Shown: one piece after another, positions 35,861 through 48,550 of the stretch
How the letters are laid out: the number at the start of each line of letters is the position of its first letter
How positions within the stretch are numbered: the stretch's first letter is position 1
NCBI GenBank assembly: GCA_963969595.1
Contig: OZ018409.1
Span: 6,462,520-6,526,519, forward strand
From: Neckera pumila
Lineage: Eukaryota; Streptophyta; Bryopsida; Hypnales; Neckeraceae
Direction: 5' to 3'
DNA: 64,000 nucleotides
Made by a program: the position numbers and the translations under genes
Notes under the pieces: model-generated
Seen by the model: only the letters and a program-made list of their open reading frames with translations
The model's database searches: none
Told to the model about the DNA's origin: nothing

Positions 35861-36213
35861 CACCTTTTGTTCTCCAATAGTGGAAAAAATGCACTTGAAT
35901 GAATATTTCTGTAACTCAAAACCACTACATTGAATAGGGGTATTAAAGGGACCAAATAATTAAAGGGACCTTTCTTTAGAAACTGTACATATTTGAGACA
36001 AGATGTACATCCCACGATAGATATTTACATAGTGTGGGATGTCAATTAATTAGTATGGGTCCCCTTAATACCCCTATTCAGTGTACAACTTTTCAAAAGC
36101 AATTTGTTAGAGGTGCATCTTTTGTTCTCCAATAGTGAAAAAAATGGACTTGAATGAATATTTCCATAACTCAAAATCACTGCAACTTTCAAAAGCAACT
36201 TGTTAGAGGTGAC
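35861..36213. repeat. Host tandem duplication, one copy split by MITE
   Basis: ACCTTTTGTTCTCCAATAGT through the CAAAACCAC before the MITE, plus CAACTTTTCAAAAGCAA through TTAGAGGTG after it, equals the uninterrupted copy at 36113-36213. The unit is about 100 bp. Confidence 0.85.
35928..36083 (-). mobile_element. 156-bp TA-flanked MITE, copy 2 (inverted)
   Basis: Ends CATTGAATAGGGGTATTAAA and (right, read backwards) CACTGAATAGGGGTATTAAG, flanked by TA at 35926-35927 and 36084-36085. With copy 1 it forms a palindrome of 156-base arms around a 93-base spacer. The host sequence on either side is duplicated at 36113-36213 without the element (CAC TG CAAC at the site), showing the unoccupied target. 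Confidence 0.9.
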
Positions 36214-36251
36214 TAGATTTTTGAAGCAACCAATTGGAATTGAGACATTTT

Positions 36252-36425
36252 GAGTTTCCAGGGTGTTCATTCAAGGTGAGTCTAGTGTCATGATTAAAAT
36301 ATCCTATATTATCAACTTTGGAAATTTGTAAAATATTATTTGAGTTTCAAGGGTGTTCATTCTAGGTGATTAGTGTTATGGATAAGGTATCCTATGTTCT
36401 CAACTTTGGAAATTTGTAAAATATT
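36252..36425. repeat. Tandem duplication, about 87 bp
   Basis: Two adjacent units, each running from TTGAGTTTC and GGGTGTTCATTC to AACTTTGGAAATTTGTAAAA and TATTATTT. Confidence 0.85.
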
Positions 36426-37434
36426 ATTTAAGTGTTGAAAAATTACAAAACCTTTTGGATTGCATTTCCCTTGAGTTTGCTAATAATCTCATTAAATTGT
36501 TTTGGTAATTCAACCACTAAGATAGTAGAAATAGAAAAAGTATTGCTTTTGGGTGCTCATATCTTGCATAGCAAGTGGGGAGATTACACTAAACAAAATA
36601 TAGGATACTTCAAGTAATCTCATCTCTATGATAAGCATTGCCACGTCTTGCAACTAAGATGAAAACTTCCAAAACATTCCATAGACCCATTTTTACATCC
36701 TTTGGAAGTGTCTCCAAAATCCAATTAAATTGTTCCCATTTTTATTTGTGCATGGTCAATTGTTTATTTTCAAGACTTTTTACTTTATAAATCAATGGTT
36801 TAGGGAGCTTCCACTTTGAAAATTCATAGTAACTACATATTTTATTCAAAAATTCTATTTTTTTTTTAAATCTATGATTTTTAATTGCAAATATCATAGA
36901 ATTGTTTTTTTTAATTAAATAAAGTGCCTCCAATTACGTTGAATTTTTTATTACGACGTTTTTGGATGTTTTCATTTTAAATTGAAATAAATTAGAATGT
37001 GATGAAGGAGTAATGTTTTTTTTTTTAGCAAATTGAAACAAACTTATATTGAAATGAACTTAGAGAAATTTGGATCAAAGATGATAAGATACTAGAAATA
37101 TTCAATGCATAATACAAATAGAGTACGATGAGTCCTAACGCTGCAACAAACTTGAAATCTTGTACAAAAATGTCAACTTGTGCCAAGTCAAGTATAGTTA
37201 ATGGAACCCCATCCTACTTGTTGAATAGAACTTGACAAGTATAAATGGACATCTTTTATTGCCTATAGCTAGTTAACCTAATTTCAACCAACTTTTTTAA
37301 ACTATGTCATTTTTTCAAGTTGTTTTCCAAAATTTAGCGACTATGCTTAGATAACCCATGGAAAATGAATCTCTATATATCCTATGATATTCACAATACT
37401 AGTATATTCAATTAATACAATATAAAATAATTTA
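36426..37434. other. AT-rich intergenic DNA
   Basis: No gene or bounded element recognised. Confidence 0.5.
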
Positions 37435-37806
37435 TTATTGAAGATGCTCTAAGTGTTCAAAAAATTAAATTGTCCATAACTTTCTTATAACAAATCTAAA
37501 TGGATCGAATGAATCAAAGCTTTTCCAAATAGACAAAAATATAATGTATGGGGAAAAAAATTCAAAAAAAAAAAATTAATTTTTGCAATTTCTTTTGCTG
37601 CCCCCTCTATTCTATTGTGGACTTATTTGTATATAACTTTTGTTCCTAGGCACCAATTAAAAAAATTATATTCCCATGAAGTTTATCAACTTTTCTAACT
37701 TTAAAAAAGTTCCAAAAAATCAGGACAAAAATTCAGCCCATCGTACCTGCCCGAAATCTCATTCCCCCCCCCCACACACAAAAGGGACAATGGTCCTTTA
37801 GGGGTT
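37435..37806 (+). mobile_element. TTAACCCC-end repeat, subfamily A, copy 3 (truncated)
   Basis: Only the right part of the element. It starts at a GAAGATGCTCTAAGTG block also seen near 15585 and 52066, and ends TGGTCCTTTAGGGGTTAA. It contains TCCATAACTTTCTTATAAC and CCCATGAAGTTTATCAAC, as in the fuller copies. Confidence 0.7.
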
Positions 37807-38807
37807 AAAAAGGCTCCCTCATTTTCATCCTTTTCCAAAGAGAATTCCAAAGAGAATTATGATAAATCTCCCCAAAATCACACTCCTACATGTGCTGAAT
37901 GCTTAATGAGACGATTATAAATATTTAACAGCAAAACTAAGGCACCTAAGAAAAATTGAACACCACAAGAAGCTAGTTTCTATTTTCGGTGCGCTCCACA
38001 AGATAACAACCATCATAGCATGCATTTCATATCACATTTTGTCAAGAATGTGCTCCTCAGACTGCACCAAAACACAGTTACGTTACCAGATGTCTTCCCA
38101 TCCATTCCAGAAGAAAAATATACACTTACTGGAGCAGCTTGTTTGCTGCTGTGGTAGTTACGAGTTGTAAACACCGCTTTCCAACTAAGATTCTACTCTC
38201 TACACCTAATAATTACAGAGAAAGGAGTGTACAATTTCTCACCATGAAACTGTGAGATAGAACTCCAGAAGCAACTTCACTCCTTCACACAGGTGAAACT
38301 CAACAGCTTCTACCACATGAAGAAGAACAAGCGCTCGAACATGTTGGTCAGAAATCACCAGACGAGAGTTCTGTGGGTATGGTACATGATTCACATAAGC
38401 CATGAGCTATATCAGGGGGCATCTGACCTTGGGCTCCACAAAAAGAGTCGAATTGGAGACGCAAATCCGAAAACTCTACCCCAAGGCAAGAGTGTTGAGG
38501 CGAGAAATTGGGGCCTCAAATTCCCACAGTGCGGAGTGTCAGAGTTCAAGGTTTGCACTCCAAGAATGGAGGCTATTTACGCAACATGATCTGACGTTTC
38601 TACAAGGGGCCTAATCCTTTGAAGCGAGGCTCAGACCTGCGCAGGGCCGGATTTGAAAACAAACAACAGAATCGTGTGGCTGAAATCAAGAACTGTGACA
38701 CTCTCTTGTAGAATCATGGTCTCGAAATCTAGACCCTGGACACCCCCGATCAGAAAACAGAGACTATAAACAATTGGAAACAGAAGGAAAGAGACAACTT
38801 CCCTCTG
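37807..38807. other. Intergenic DNA, mostly 3' side of the F-box gene
   Basis: From about 38000 the composition is less AT-rich and probably includes the 3' untranslated region of the minus-strand F-box gene. Open frames on the plus strand (38293-38614) overlap each other in different frames and show no family resemblance. Confidence 0.45.
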
Positions 38808-39914
38808 TTACAGCAGGAAACCAGGATTCAACGTTGTGGAGCTTGCAGCCAGTGTCCGGTTGAAATGGTGCCGTCTCTGCACCGACCTCCATGAGCCTCT
38901 CGACAAATCATACACCACCGACCTTCCACTACTCGACGTGAACACAATCGCTCCTTCCGAAGCCACCGCAAGAAAGCTCGGCATCCCTTCACAGTTATTC
39001 CAAGTCAAGCATGTCGGATACAACAACGAATGCCAAGTCTCCGGCATGCGAGCCACTCGAACAGGCACCTTGGGCGACGGCAGCACTTTCGATATCGTGA
39101 TCCCCGACTTCAAACAAGTCTCCAGGCCACAATAGCACCGCATTCTGGAGCCTGCCACAATGTAAACCTCGCCACTGCACACCACGAGCTGCACAAAGGA
39201 AAGACTCTGCGACAATTCAATGCCCTTGTTGCTCCACACATCGTCGAGAAGGCTGTATGTTAACAAAACGTAACAAGAGCCGTTCCCGAAGACGGTGTAG
39301 ACCGTGTTGTTGCAGACCGCGGAGCACACCGGATCGGTGTTGTCTGGCGGATTCGCAAGCAGAATCCACTTCTCCACCTCCGAGTCGTACATGTGCATGC
39401 GCTCCCCGAAGAAGACAACCTTGTAGGCTTTCGCGGAGTAATCCACCGTCAACATCGGCAGGACGAGATCCATGTCTATAATAGGTGGCAACCTCTTCAA
39501 GGTTTTGGTCACGGGGTGGCAGACATATAGCGCTTTCAGATTCGACGTGCGGTATAGTACAAGAAATAACCCGCCGGCTGCATCGATTGTATCTAAAGAG
39601 TAATTAGAGGTGCCACTAGGGTTTACTTGTTTTGTGTGATCTACAAGATAAGTGCTATCAAGGTTATAGAATCGCTCGTCCGCTAGGTCTAAGACACACC
39701 ACCCGGCGTCGCTGTTGCGGTTCTTGCCCGGCGTGAGGAGCACGTAGAAGCGTTGCCGCGGCGCTAATGCGCAGAGCATCCCGAACTCTGGGGAGTCGAT
39801 AAGCGCATTCCATTGCTTGCAGACGGCGCGGAGGCGGCACACCGACGGAATGGGCAGGAATCCGAAAATCCGCATGAGAATGTCTAGCGGTAATTCTCGC
39901 GCTGGATTCGCCAT
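38808..39914 (-). CDS. F-box protein, intact, single exon
   Basis: 368 residues from ATG 39914 (MANPARELPLDILMRIFGFL). The F-box is at residues 8-45 (LPLDILMRIFGFLP, then SVCRLRAVCKQWNALI). The remainder is a beta-rich region with kelch-like spacing (VCHPVTKTLKRLPPI, MYDSEVEKWILLA, VYDLSRGSWRSV), as in plant F-box/kelch proteins. It is expected to act in an SCF ubiquitin ligase with the C-terminal part choosing the substrate. It is not closely similar to the F-box pair at 1-1118 and 9363-10475: only the F-box layout is shared. Codon use is GC-richer than its surroundings. No introns, no interruptions. The upstream sequence to about 40550 is also GC-richer and probably contains the leader and promoter. 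Confidence 0.88.
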   Translation of the reverse strand: MANPARELPLDILMRIFGFLPIPSVCRLRAVCKQWNALIDSPEFGMLCALAPRQRFYVLLTPGKNRNSDAGWCVLDLADERFYNLDSTYLVDHTKQVNPSGTSNYSLDTIDAAGGLFLVLYRTSNLKALYVCHPVTKTLKRLPPIIDMDLVLPMLTVDYSAKAYKVVFFGERMHMYDSEVEKWILLANPPDNTDPVCSAVCNNTVYTVFGNGSCYVLLTYSLLDDVWSNKGIELSQSLSFVQLVVCSGEVYIVAGSRMRCYCGLETCLKSGITISKVLPSPKVPVRVARMPETWHSLLYPTCLTWNNCEGMPSFLAVASEGAIVFTSSSGRSVVYDLSRGSWRSVQRRHHFNRTLAASSTTLNPGFLL

Positions 39915-40555
39915 GGGGCGACGACTACTGTTGCCACGAAATCAGCTCCAGAAATCGAAATTCCTTCTACGTGAAAACTCCTAACCCTAATTCCACCCTA
40001 AACCGAATCTAGGGTTTGCAAACCCCCCATTTCGGAGGCGAGATGGCTCAAATCCTTGCGGGAACAACTCGCGACCCCTCCGAAGAAGAGCGCATAGAAG
40101 AAGCATCCAGTCCCGTCCCAGCCACGGCTCCCAAACTCGGTAAACCCCGATTTTACCGACAAACCACGGAATCTACCTACTACCATTCTCGACTAAACCC
40201 CGAATCCACTTGCGCCGCGAGTTGAAAGGGAAAGAGAGCTACTGACCACGAACACAACCCCAATCCGACCAAAATGGCACCTAGGTCCTAGAAGCCCCCC
40301 GCCGTCAAAATTCTACAGATTTGTCTGCTAATGTGCAGCCTCCTCGGAACTGAAATTTGTAGTATGAGAGTTGAGAGAGTTGGAAAAGTTGGAGAATCAG
40401 CTGAAAGAATCAGTAAAAGGAGTTGCGAGAATCTGAGACGAGACGATGATTCGTGTTGCTGCGGCGCTGCTGCAGAAGACAGGGGAGCTGCAGTGGCGAG
40501 AGGAGCGACGAAGGCCCTGGCAAGGTGGCTTGGCTGTGACGACTCTTCGGGCCCA
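39915..40555 (-). other. Leader/promoter region of the F-box gene
   Basis: GC-richer than the intergenic average, with no element ends. Overlapping frames on both strands lack features. I could not point to a TATA box. Confidence 0.4.
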
Positions 40556-41475
40556 TGACTTCAAGATCCCTCCAAGACCGGTTCTAGGATCCCTTCCAAG
40601 ACCCCTCCAAGACCGCTTCGAAGATCCCCTTCAAGATTTCTTTCCAAGTCTCTTTTGAATATTTTTTTAAGACTCAAGGAAAACGTTTATTCATCGAAAG
40701 AGGATGTACCTACCAAAATATTCTTTTAAGATTCTTTCAAAGACTCAACAAAAGATTTTTTCAGTAATCTTTTAAGATTCTTTTGAATATTCGTATTTGG
40801 CCTCATGAGATTGTGGTGAAACATCATTTTCAAGTCGCTTTCAAAATTGATTTAAGATCCTTTAAATGTAGTACACCATCAATGATTTGGTATTACAATA
40901 GAAAGAAGTAATCAATTCGAAATCTTTGTAAGGATTTTATCAAAGATCTGCCAGCCTAAGATAGAATATCATTTAAATTTGAAGTTGCGTACAATAGCAA
41001 TGATAAAGACGATAGTGAAGAAGGCACAAATAAAGTAGTTTAATTGTGAAGATTCTTAGAACCCCAGGGACTTTAAAATCTTTTAAGATCCCAATTAGAC
41101 CCCTTCCAAAACTCCTTTCAAGATCCCTTTCAAGGACTTTTTCAAAGATTCTTTCAAGACTCACCAATAGCATTTCCACAAAAAGAGGACAATTTTCTTT
41201 GTCAACAGTGGACAAAAGAATATTTGGATGAACCAAAATGGTGCAAGAAGCCAAAATCTCACAATGCTAGCAAAAACAAATGTTGCTCAATGTATCCATG
41301 AGAATGTGGTTCATTTTCAAGAGCCTTTCATGGATTTTAATTAATTTTCATATCAGAGTAGAAGGATCAAAAGCAATCAATTCTTGATTCCTCAATTCTT
41401 AATATCTCTTTAAAAGTCCTTTCAAGACTCTACCAAAGATTCTTTCAACATTATTTGAAGACTCTTTAAATGTAC
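40556..41475. repeat. Cryptic repeats of CTTCAAGATC / CCTCCAAGACC motifs
   Basis: Three patches (about 40556-40680, 41080-41165, 41400-41475) are built from loosely repeated 10-12 base units: TTCAAGATCC, CTCCAAGACC, TTCCAAGACC, TTTCAAGACT, TTTCAAAGATTC. The spacing is irregular and the units are diverged. It is not a clean satellite. Confidence 0.65.
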
Positions 41476-41814
41476 CTATGAGATTGCAGTGGAACATCAT
41501 TTTCAAGTCACTTTCACAACCTTTTAATATTATCGACACCACAAAGACAATAGTAATAGCTAAAACTTCTTCAAGACAAAATCCGATTTTAGATTTTTCA
41601 AAAAGAATACATGAGCGCATTCAGAGCAAGAAGTTAAAAATGCAAGAGATGTATTGTCGAGACTAAGGTGTTTCAAGACTAAGGATTACCTTAGCTTTGA
41701 CAGCTTTATATACTATCTTTTGTCTCAAAATGATCTTTTTGTTGAACAAAATATTCCGGATTAACTAAGGTTGACAATAATAATTTAAAAAGTCATTTTC
41801 AAATGTAAACAGAG

Positions 41815-42702
41815 ATTAACCCTTTAGTGATCGGTCGACCACTTTTTGGTTGATTTTTGGACTCTTGGTCTAATATTGTTCAAAATACATTTGACCACAA
41901 AAATCTCGAAGAGGATTGCAATTAGAATGACTTTGTGCGCTTCAAACAAAACCAATTTCAAGAGAATTGGAGTATTGATGAATTAGCTATGAGGTTGTAA
42001 AGTCAAATGGCCTGGACCTTCAAATGGGAAGTGTTCGACAAAAATTAAAAAAAAAAAAAAAAATTGTGAGATTTTTTTGTAGCTTGATGTCTTGACAAGG
42101 CATAAGTGTTGCTTTGTAATCTCATGAATGCCCAAAGTAAACTTATGCATTGGTATTTATGTAGTGCAAATTCTAAAGGGTCATTCAAGGCATTGATTTT
42201 TGAGAATTAAAGAAAGAAACTCAAACTCCAACAAGGCTCTAGAAGCAAACATGATTTAGAGGTACATTTCACTTTCTTCAATGTACCAAATCTGCACATT
42301 TTAGAAGGGTATTTGTTTTGATGACCATAGATGATCATTTTTTGCAAACTTCAAAAATTTGTAACTAATTTCACAAAGCTTGAAAAAATATGAAACGACT
42401 TGGATTAGATGCCTATTCTACTTGTCTTTTGAGGAAAATTTACTAAAATAATATTTAAAGATGTTCACCTTCAAAAAATTCAACTTTAGCCCTTAAAAGG
42501 TTAATTTATGGACCTCTTACCTTACTTATAGCAATTTGTACCGTTGGATGAGTTTGATTTTTTGTAAGGTTGAAGAATCTCCCTTATGGAAACACCTTGT
42601 ACGGTTTGATCTAAGACTACATCTTTAGAGTGGCTACAAAATTCATTTTCTTGGAAAATTGCACCCACCCCTCAAATCAACCACGGTCACCAAAGGGTTA
42701 AT
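41815..42702. mobile_element. TTAACCC-end repeat, subfamily D
   Basis: 888 bp with inverted termini: left ATTAACCCTTTAGTGATCGG and right (read backwards) ATTAACCCTTTGGTGACCGT; both continue with GGTTGATTT. The interior shows no coding sequence and did not visibly align to subfamilies A-C. Confidence 0.75.
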
Positions 42703-44804
42703 GCATTTCTTTTGTCCTAGAAGTTTGCAATGTTCATGACATTAGTCAAGAATTCAACAAAAATTTGATTGATTGCATTATAGAAGATGAACAATACAAT
42801 GAGAATAAAAATTGCAGAGGCAATTCTATAGCTTCTCTGGAATTAATACTTTGATTTCCTAATTTTCTTCATTCTGATTTGACTTCTGATGTAATTTAGC
42901 TAGTAAAGAGTAATGCTAATTTTTTGGAGCTAAAATCAAACAAAAGTAAAAAATAGCAATGTACTTTTTGTCAGCCATTCCCCAAATTCCATATGAGATG
43001 GAAGCTTGAGACAGGTGAAGATCTCACAAGATATGTTTGGATCATCCATATAGAAGTATGAAATACATCTCACTATTCTCTTCATATTTGTAGGCCCTTT
43101 CTTCCAAGTTACAAGAAGATTATTTTAGGACAAAAAATTAAGGCCAATAGAAAGATCATGTTGGTATGGAGGCCGGAGTACTCTCTAGGAAGCTCCTCAA
43201 AAGGCTTCTTCTCTCGCTGAGACTAAGAAGCTCTTCAATATATTCTAATAAACTGAAACAATTAATTCTTGCATTTCAAAAAAGTAAAAAATTAAAGGAT
43301 CATTAAATGTTTAATTTTCTCAAATGAAAGAATAATTCTTCTAATACAACAAAACTCTGGCAAGTATTCATTCTCTATATGTGACGTTGAATTCAACTCA
43401 CAATTGTTAGGAAGAAGGTCAAATAAGGTTTCCAACCTTAAATCCATATTCTACAAATTTTATGATATATGACAAACTTTGTCACTTACAAATTTCAAAC
43501 CCTAATAGAATATCTACAAGCTTCGAAACTAGCACAAAAGACCCCTCCAAATAATCAAATCAGAATGAAAATGGAACATGGAAAAGGGAAAAAAAAATCT
43601 TATTATTCAATATCCAATTTTGTTCATAACATGCAATCATGTATTAAATTACAAATAATGCATCAAGCCACATATAACATTGTATATAGACTAGTTCTCT
43701 TAAATAATGTTTAAACTTACTTAAAACTACTTGTCACCTGGAGGCTAAACTACTTTTAAACTCTTATTAGAATTTCCAACACACAAGGAGACATACATCA
43801 AAAAGTTCATATCATGTCACTTTCAATGCCCCTCTGTGCTATGCCCAACCTGGCAAATAATACCTTCTTGATTTGATTTTTTTTTCAATTGCTAAATACC
43901 ATGGATAAGAGTTATTTTGGGGAAAACGGATTTCCTCCATTGGTTCATCAATTACTTTTTATGAGTAGGTCAATTGTATACCATTACTATGAAGTTGCTA
44001 GTCGATGAAAACTATCAACATGACTAATTTGCTCTCGAGATTTCTAATTGGATAGAATCCAAAAAGAATATGAAAAACTGTAAATTATTTCTTCAGAGGA
44101 CAAGGAAAATACAACAAAAATGTGTGAAAGTGAAAGTGCTGTATTCTAAAATTTGAACCATGGAATGAACAAAGATAGTGATTCTCTAAACTACAAAAAA
44201 AATTGAAGAACTTAATTGTACCGTCACCAACCACACCATTCCAAAATATACAAGTCTCTCAGCGTGCACCTTTTTCATGTGCGCAATCATATGGATGGGA
44301 AACCAAAACATGGATGAAAAGGTGACCATCCACACACGGATGAAACCATGACAGAAGTTTGTGAAACTAAGTATTTGCAATAAAATAGATATGAAAAATA
44401 AATAGGATAAACAACAGCAACAACAACAACACTGTAGCCATGGTAATGCCAATTAATATCCAATAAGTTGATTCACGGATTATTCCAAACTGGAAAATAG
44501 ACAAGAAATGAGACTTAAAACGCTTCTTTTTGTTAAATAAACTTGAATACAGATGAGAGCATCTTCAAGGCCTGGAAAGCTGCTACAAACCTATGCAAGT
44601 CTTGCAATCATTTGCTCGGAACATACGCAGTTGCAATGCCAAAACCCTAATTCAGCAAATTTGGTAATACCCGTGAAAAAGCTTCCGAGAATGCAAGAGT
44701 GTTTTCAAGAACAGCTCAAAATCTAGCTTTAATTCATACAAGAGGGCCCATCTGCCATCATACCTACTGAGAGAATACTTGGCCAAAAGAGTATGCAGTT
44801 GCGC
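42703..44804. other. Intergenic DNA 3' of the TCF25 homologue
   Basis: No gene seen. A GTT/CAA trinucleotide run near 44412-44432 makes a poly-Cys open frame on the minus strand that I reject. Confidence 0.5.
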
Positions 44805-47800
44805 TCATTCATGCATCTCCTCGTGCATCTGTTGGAGGGTATCCAGGATTCCTATAGACCAGAGAATCACACACAATGTATGTTAGCCAGACTGAAATGG
44901 AAATGGAAATCAAAACATTTGAAGAAGATTCAAAAGAAAAGTACGATCCTCAAACTGCTTACCCTGAAAATCCGGGTCAAACATCACAGCTGCAGGAAGC
45001 GCGGGCGCTGCCCCATCGCCAGGGAAGAACTGCTGTAATTCCTCCGGGGGTAGAGTTGCTGTTGAGTCCGAGAAGTCAGACACACGTAGATGCTTATATC
45101 TGTAACAGACCCACCATGTACACATTTACTGTGAGTTTGGCTAAACATTTGCAGAGATTTTGAGAAGGGCATCGATATTGGAGATTTGTCAAAAAGAAAA
45201 CCCGCGCTCGAAGACAAAAGTGAGAGTACATATGGCATCAAATCAGAGGTAGAACGTGAGGACTTCGATTTTTTGGCCTTCAAGGAATTCAAAAATATCG
45301 ATTAATAGAATCTAAGGAGGTGAGACCAAAAATCTAGACTGTAGAAAATCTTCTCCTTTTCGCTCCGATCGTAACATTCTCAGGCGGTGTCAATGTCGGT
45401 GTCAATGACAGGCGGTGTCAATGTCAAAGAAAGACGAACCCTAAAACTCTGAAGGTATATGTTAAAACTATCATGAAATCATATTGAATAGTAAAGCACT
45501 TACTCATTTTCGTCTCCAGGAAAAGCCTCCTTCAGCACGCAGGCCCACTTGGCAATTTCCGTTCCACCATTCTCTGTTGTTGCCTCGTCAGCAATGCCAA
45601 TCACAGCTTGGGCACCCTCCTTCAGCCATGTTTGAACATCAGGAGCTCTCCAAACTAAATAGTTTCTAACTACGTATATGTTTGTAAGGTGCTCAAGAGT
45701 AGGACTTTCTGAAGTGGTTCTGCTAAAGTGGTAGTGCTTCAGAATCTTCGCCCAGGCAGCATCCTCTTTAATGGGCGCTTTATCCACTATCTTATTCAGA
45801 AATGCAGGATGCAGCATCAATGCCTGTTGCAATAGTTTCATCGACGACTCCTCTTGTCCAAGTGAAACTTCGGGTGACTTGGGTAGTGATGCTTTGCCGC
45901 CCGATTTACTAATACACAGCCAAGATAAATCTCAGAGATGTGATGTAACTAATTGAAATATCAAAGAAACTGGTTCTTAATTTCTGCTCAAGTTAAGTTA
46001 ACATCAAAAGACATTAAAACAGCTGAAATCTGTTGCGTAAGCATTCAGCAAGTGTAAGCAAATATTATCCTATTACGCACGCCTACACACTGGATGGCAT
46101 ATACTATTCTTCTAGACATGAAGTTGATATGTGAATACAATGACACTTGGAACACTCGACTCTCATCCGGACCTTTATTTCTGCTCAGTACAGAAAATAT
46201 TGATAAAGGAAACGAACGAACGGAATACCATTCAGAAGACCCTGGTACTAGGAATGCATCACGAAGAATCCGTACTTTAAAATCCACAAAAACTCTTCAA
46301 TATATACACGTAACTTGGTGCTCTGAAAGTACCTGGCAGAGCTGGAAGCAGACCCCAGGTCTTCAATATGAAACTGGGCAAGTGCGAGTGAGAAGGAAAA
46401 ACTGGGCAGCAGCGAAAGCGGTCGATCTGTCCCATACTTTCGTACAAATATCTTCAACCATTGGTATTGCTCTGCCCTTATCGCAAAATAATCGATACAA
46501 AACAGTGACCCCATGGGGTCATCTGAGTCCAACGAGAACAAAACTTTGCAAACTTCGAATGCTGCCCGGTGGCATCCTCGCCTATGTAAGTGTTGCATGT
46601 GCTTGAATAAAGCAACAAAGAGTGGCTTGTTTGGATCCCATTCAAAGTCTAACCTACATCTTCCAGTTGTAATATTGAACGAAGGGTGCCACGCACATTC
46701 CAAGGCATAGAGACATCTCTCTAAAAGGTCAGCTGATATTTGACTTTCACCCATATGCCTGTACATTTCCGCCAGAGTCAAAAGAGAGTCGATATGATAG
46801 GGATGATGGTTAACCATCGTAACTATGGTATTTGGGTCATGCGAAGCTGAACATTCCTCGTATCTCTTCTGTAATTCCTGATAAGAGCTTGAGAATGTGT
46901 ATCTGCCGAGACAAACATCTGTATTAGGATGAGGTCGGGATATACAAGATTGCGTAAAGTGCGCAGCCAACAAAGGCTGAACTAAGTTCAACTCGGGAAC
47001 AAGACAACGAAGCATGTTCATCAATTTCAGAACGCTGACTTAATTTCATCAATACGGTCGTGCTCATCCAGAAAGAACATATCCGCAGATATTTTATCAT
47101 CTTACTTAGTGAGTTCCAAGTCAGAGATACATAGGACTGAAATGTATATAAAGAGGTCATGCACCTGAAAAATTTAATGCCCTCTCTCGTCTCAATGAGC
47201 TCCATGGATAGTCCACCTTCAGGTCGAGGCCAATCATCATGTGGCATAACCAACATGGTCTTTTTCAATGAAAGTCGACCTCCTCTATGAGAAACCTGAC
47301 GCTTCCTACTACCCACCATCCCAGTCCGGTCGCCACCCCTCTCCGCTGCATTTATGACCTTTGATCCAAATATACGACGTAATTCATCTTCCGCTCTCAG
47401 GTACCGCTGATCCACGCCTAATATCTCAGGATATAAATCTGCATGCCCCGAAGCACTAAACTTCAGATTACAAGAATCCACAACTTCAAAAAATACTGGT
47501 CAAAGCCTACTCAACCTTTAAGAGTCTAAATTTCCATTACAAAAACAATATACAATGGAAAAGTATAAGAGGAAACTCAGTCTCTCTCAAGCCCTTGGAA
47601 ATGCCAGCAAATTGCATAATGCCATTTGCAACCAAGAATAATCATTAGATCCTGACAATTCATGACGTCTGCAGAACGTGCTTATTTCTGTGTTCAAAAA
47701 AAGTACTCCGTATCCGGTAAGGAAAACTTTTTGAAGTACCTGCCGCAGTTCCTGAATCAGAGGTTGATACACTCTCTTCGTTTTGAAGTGCCAATCTCTC

Positions 47801-48550
47801 CAGTAACTCATTTACAGACTCTTCCTCAGCCGCACGAATGGCTTCAACAGTGGCCGACGTTGAACTCTTTCCTTTCTTCTTTCCTTTGCTTTTCTTCTTA
47901 CTTTTGCTCACTTTGGCGATTGGTGCACCTTTCTTTGCGATCAGGGGCTCATTGCGAATATCAACTTCATCTTTATCCTCGCCCTCAAAGTCATTAGCAA
48001 CTTCGTCTTCAATATCCTGAGATAAAATAAACAGAGCACACAAACGAGAGAAGCTGAGCACAAGATATGACAAGATGATATGAAAAACATCTTTATCTAA
48101 CACCCAGCACAATAAAGACCATGTTCAATTACGAGTAACTTCTACCCCCCCTAAAAATATGAAACCTCTCCTGGTACTCTCATCTTCAAGGGAAGATTTC
48201 AGACAACCTAATTTCAAGACAAGCATGTCAATGATACATCAGTGCAAGATCAATGACTCCAACGATGATATAGATCGAGATCAGCATACAGAGTCTTTCA
48301 GAATTGCTAACCGAAAAGCAATCCTACGAGCTTCATACTTGGTTCAAGAAATAAAACTGAGGATGAATGACTCAGGCTAACAATTTGCACCGGAAAAGTC
48401 ATTTACCTCGGACCCAAGAAGGCTGAAAAAATTCTGAGCAGGTTTCCCAGTTGGACTCTCCTCCGCCTCATCATCAGTTGATCCTTCAACTCGGGATGAT
48501 TGCTGCGTTTCCTGCTCTTCTAACGCTCGCCTTACCATGCGAGCCGACAT
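44805..48550 (-). CDS. TCF25: TCF25/NULP1 (Rqc1) homologue
   Basis: Seven exons in transcript order: 48550-48407, 48016-47740, 47483-47165, 46902-46333, 45908-45504, 45099-44963, 44851-44805. They total 1899 bases, 632 residues, all phases matching, GT/AG introns. Residues 1-135 are acidic then strongly basic (KSKKKSKGKKKGK at about 86-98). AEDELRRIFGSKV at about 172-184 is a signature of the family. Residues 250-430 are helical, TPR-like (HPYHIDSLLTLAEMYRHMGE, then LFSLDSDDPMGSLFCIDYFA). NEYKHLRVSDFSDS lies near the C-terminus. Length and order agree with plant and animal TCF25. Yeast Rqc1 belongs to the ribosome quality-control complex, promoting ubiquitination of stalled nascent chains with Ltn1; the plant role is inferred. 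ATG 48550 was chosen because upstream in-frame codons offer only TTG. Confidence 0.93.
45380..45420. repeat. Intronic short repeats (GGTGTCAATG)
   Basis: Three GGTGTCAATG units, two of them preceded by CAGGC, lie in the intron between coding exons 5 and 6 of the TCF25 homologue. Confidence 0.8.

Noticed and set aside
44186..44452. Minus-strand frame with a run of cysteines and hydrophobic residues
   Set aside because: The Cys run is a GTT/CAA-type trinucleotide repeat read in one frame; there is no homologous look or splice context.
46094..46606. Plus-strand 170-codon frame opposite TCF25 exon 4
   Set aside because: Antisense to a well-supported conserved exon; no recognisable domain.
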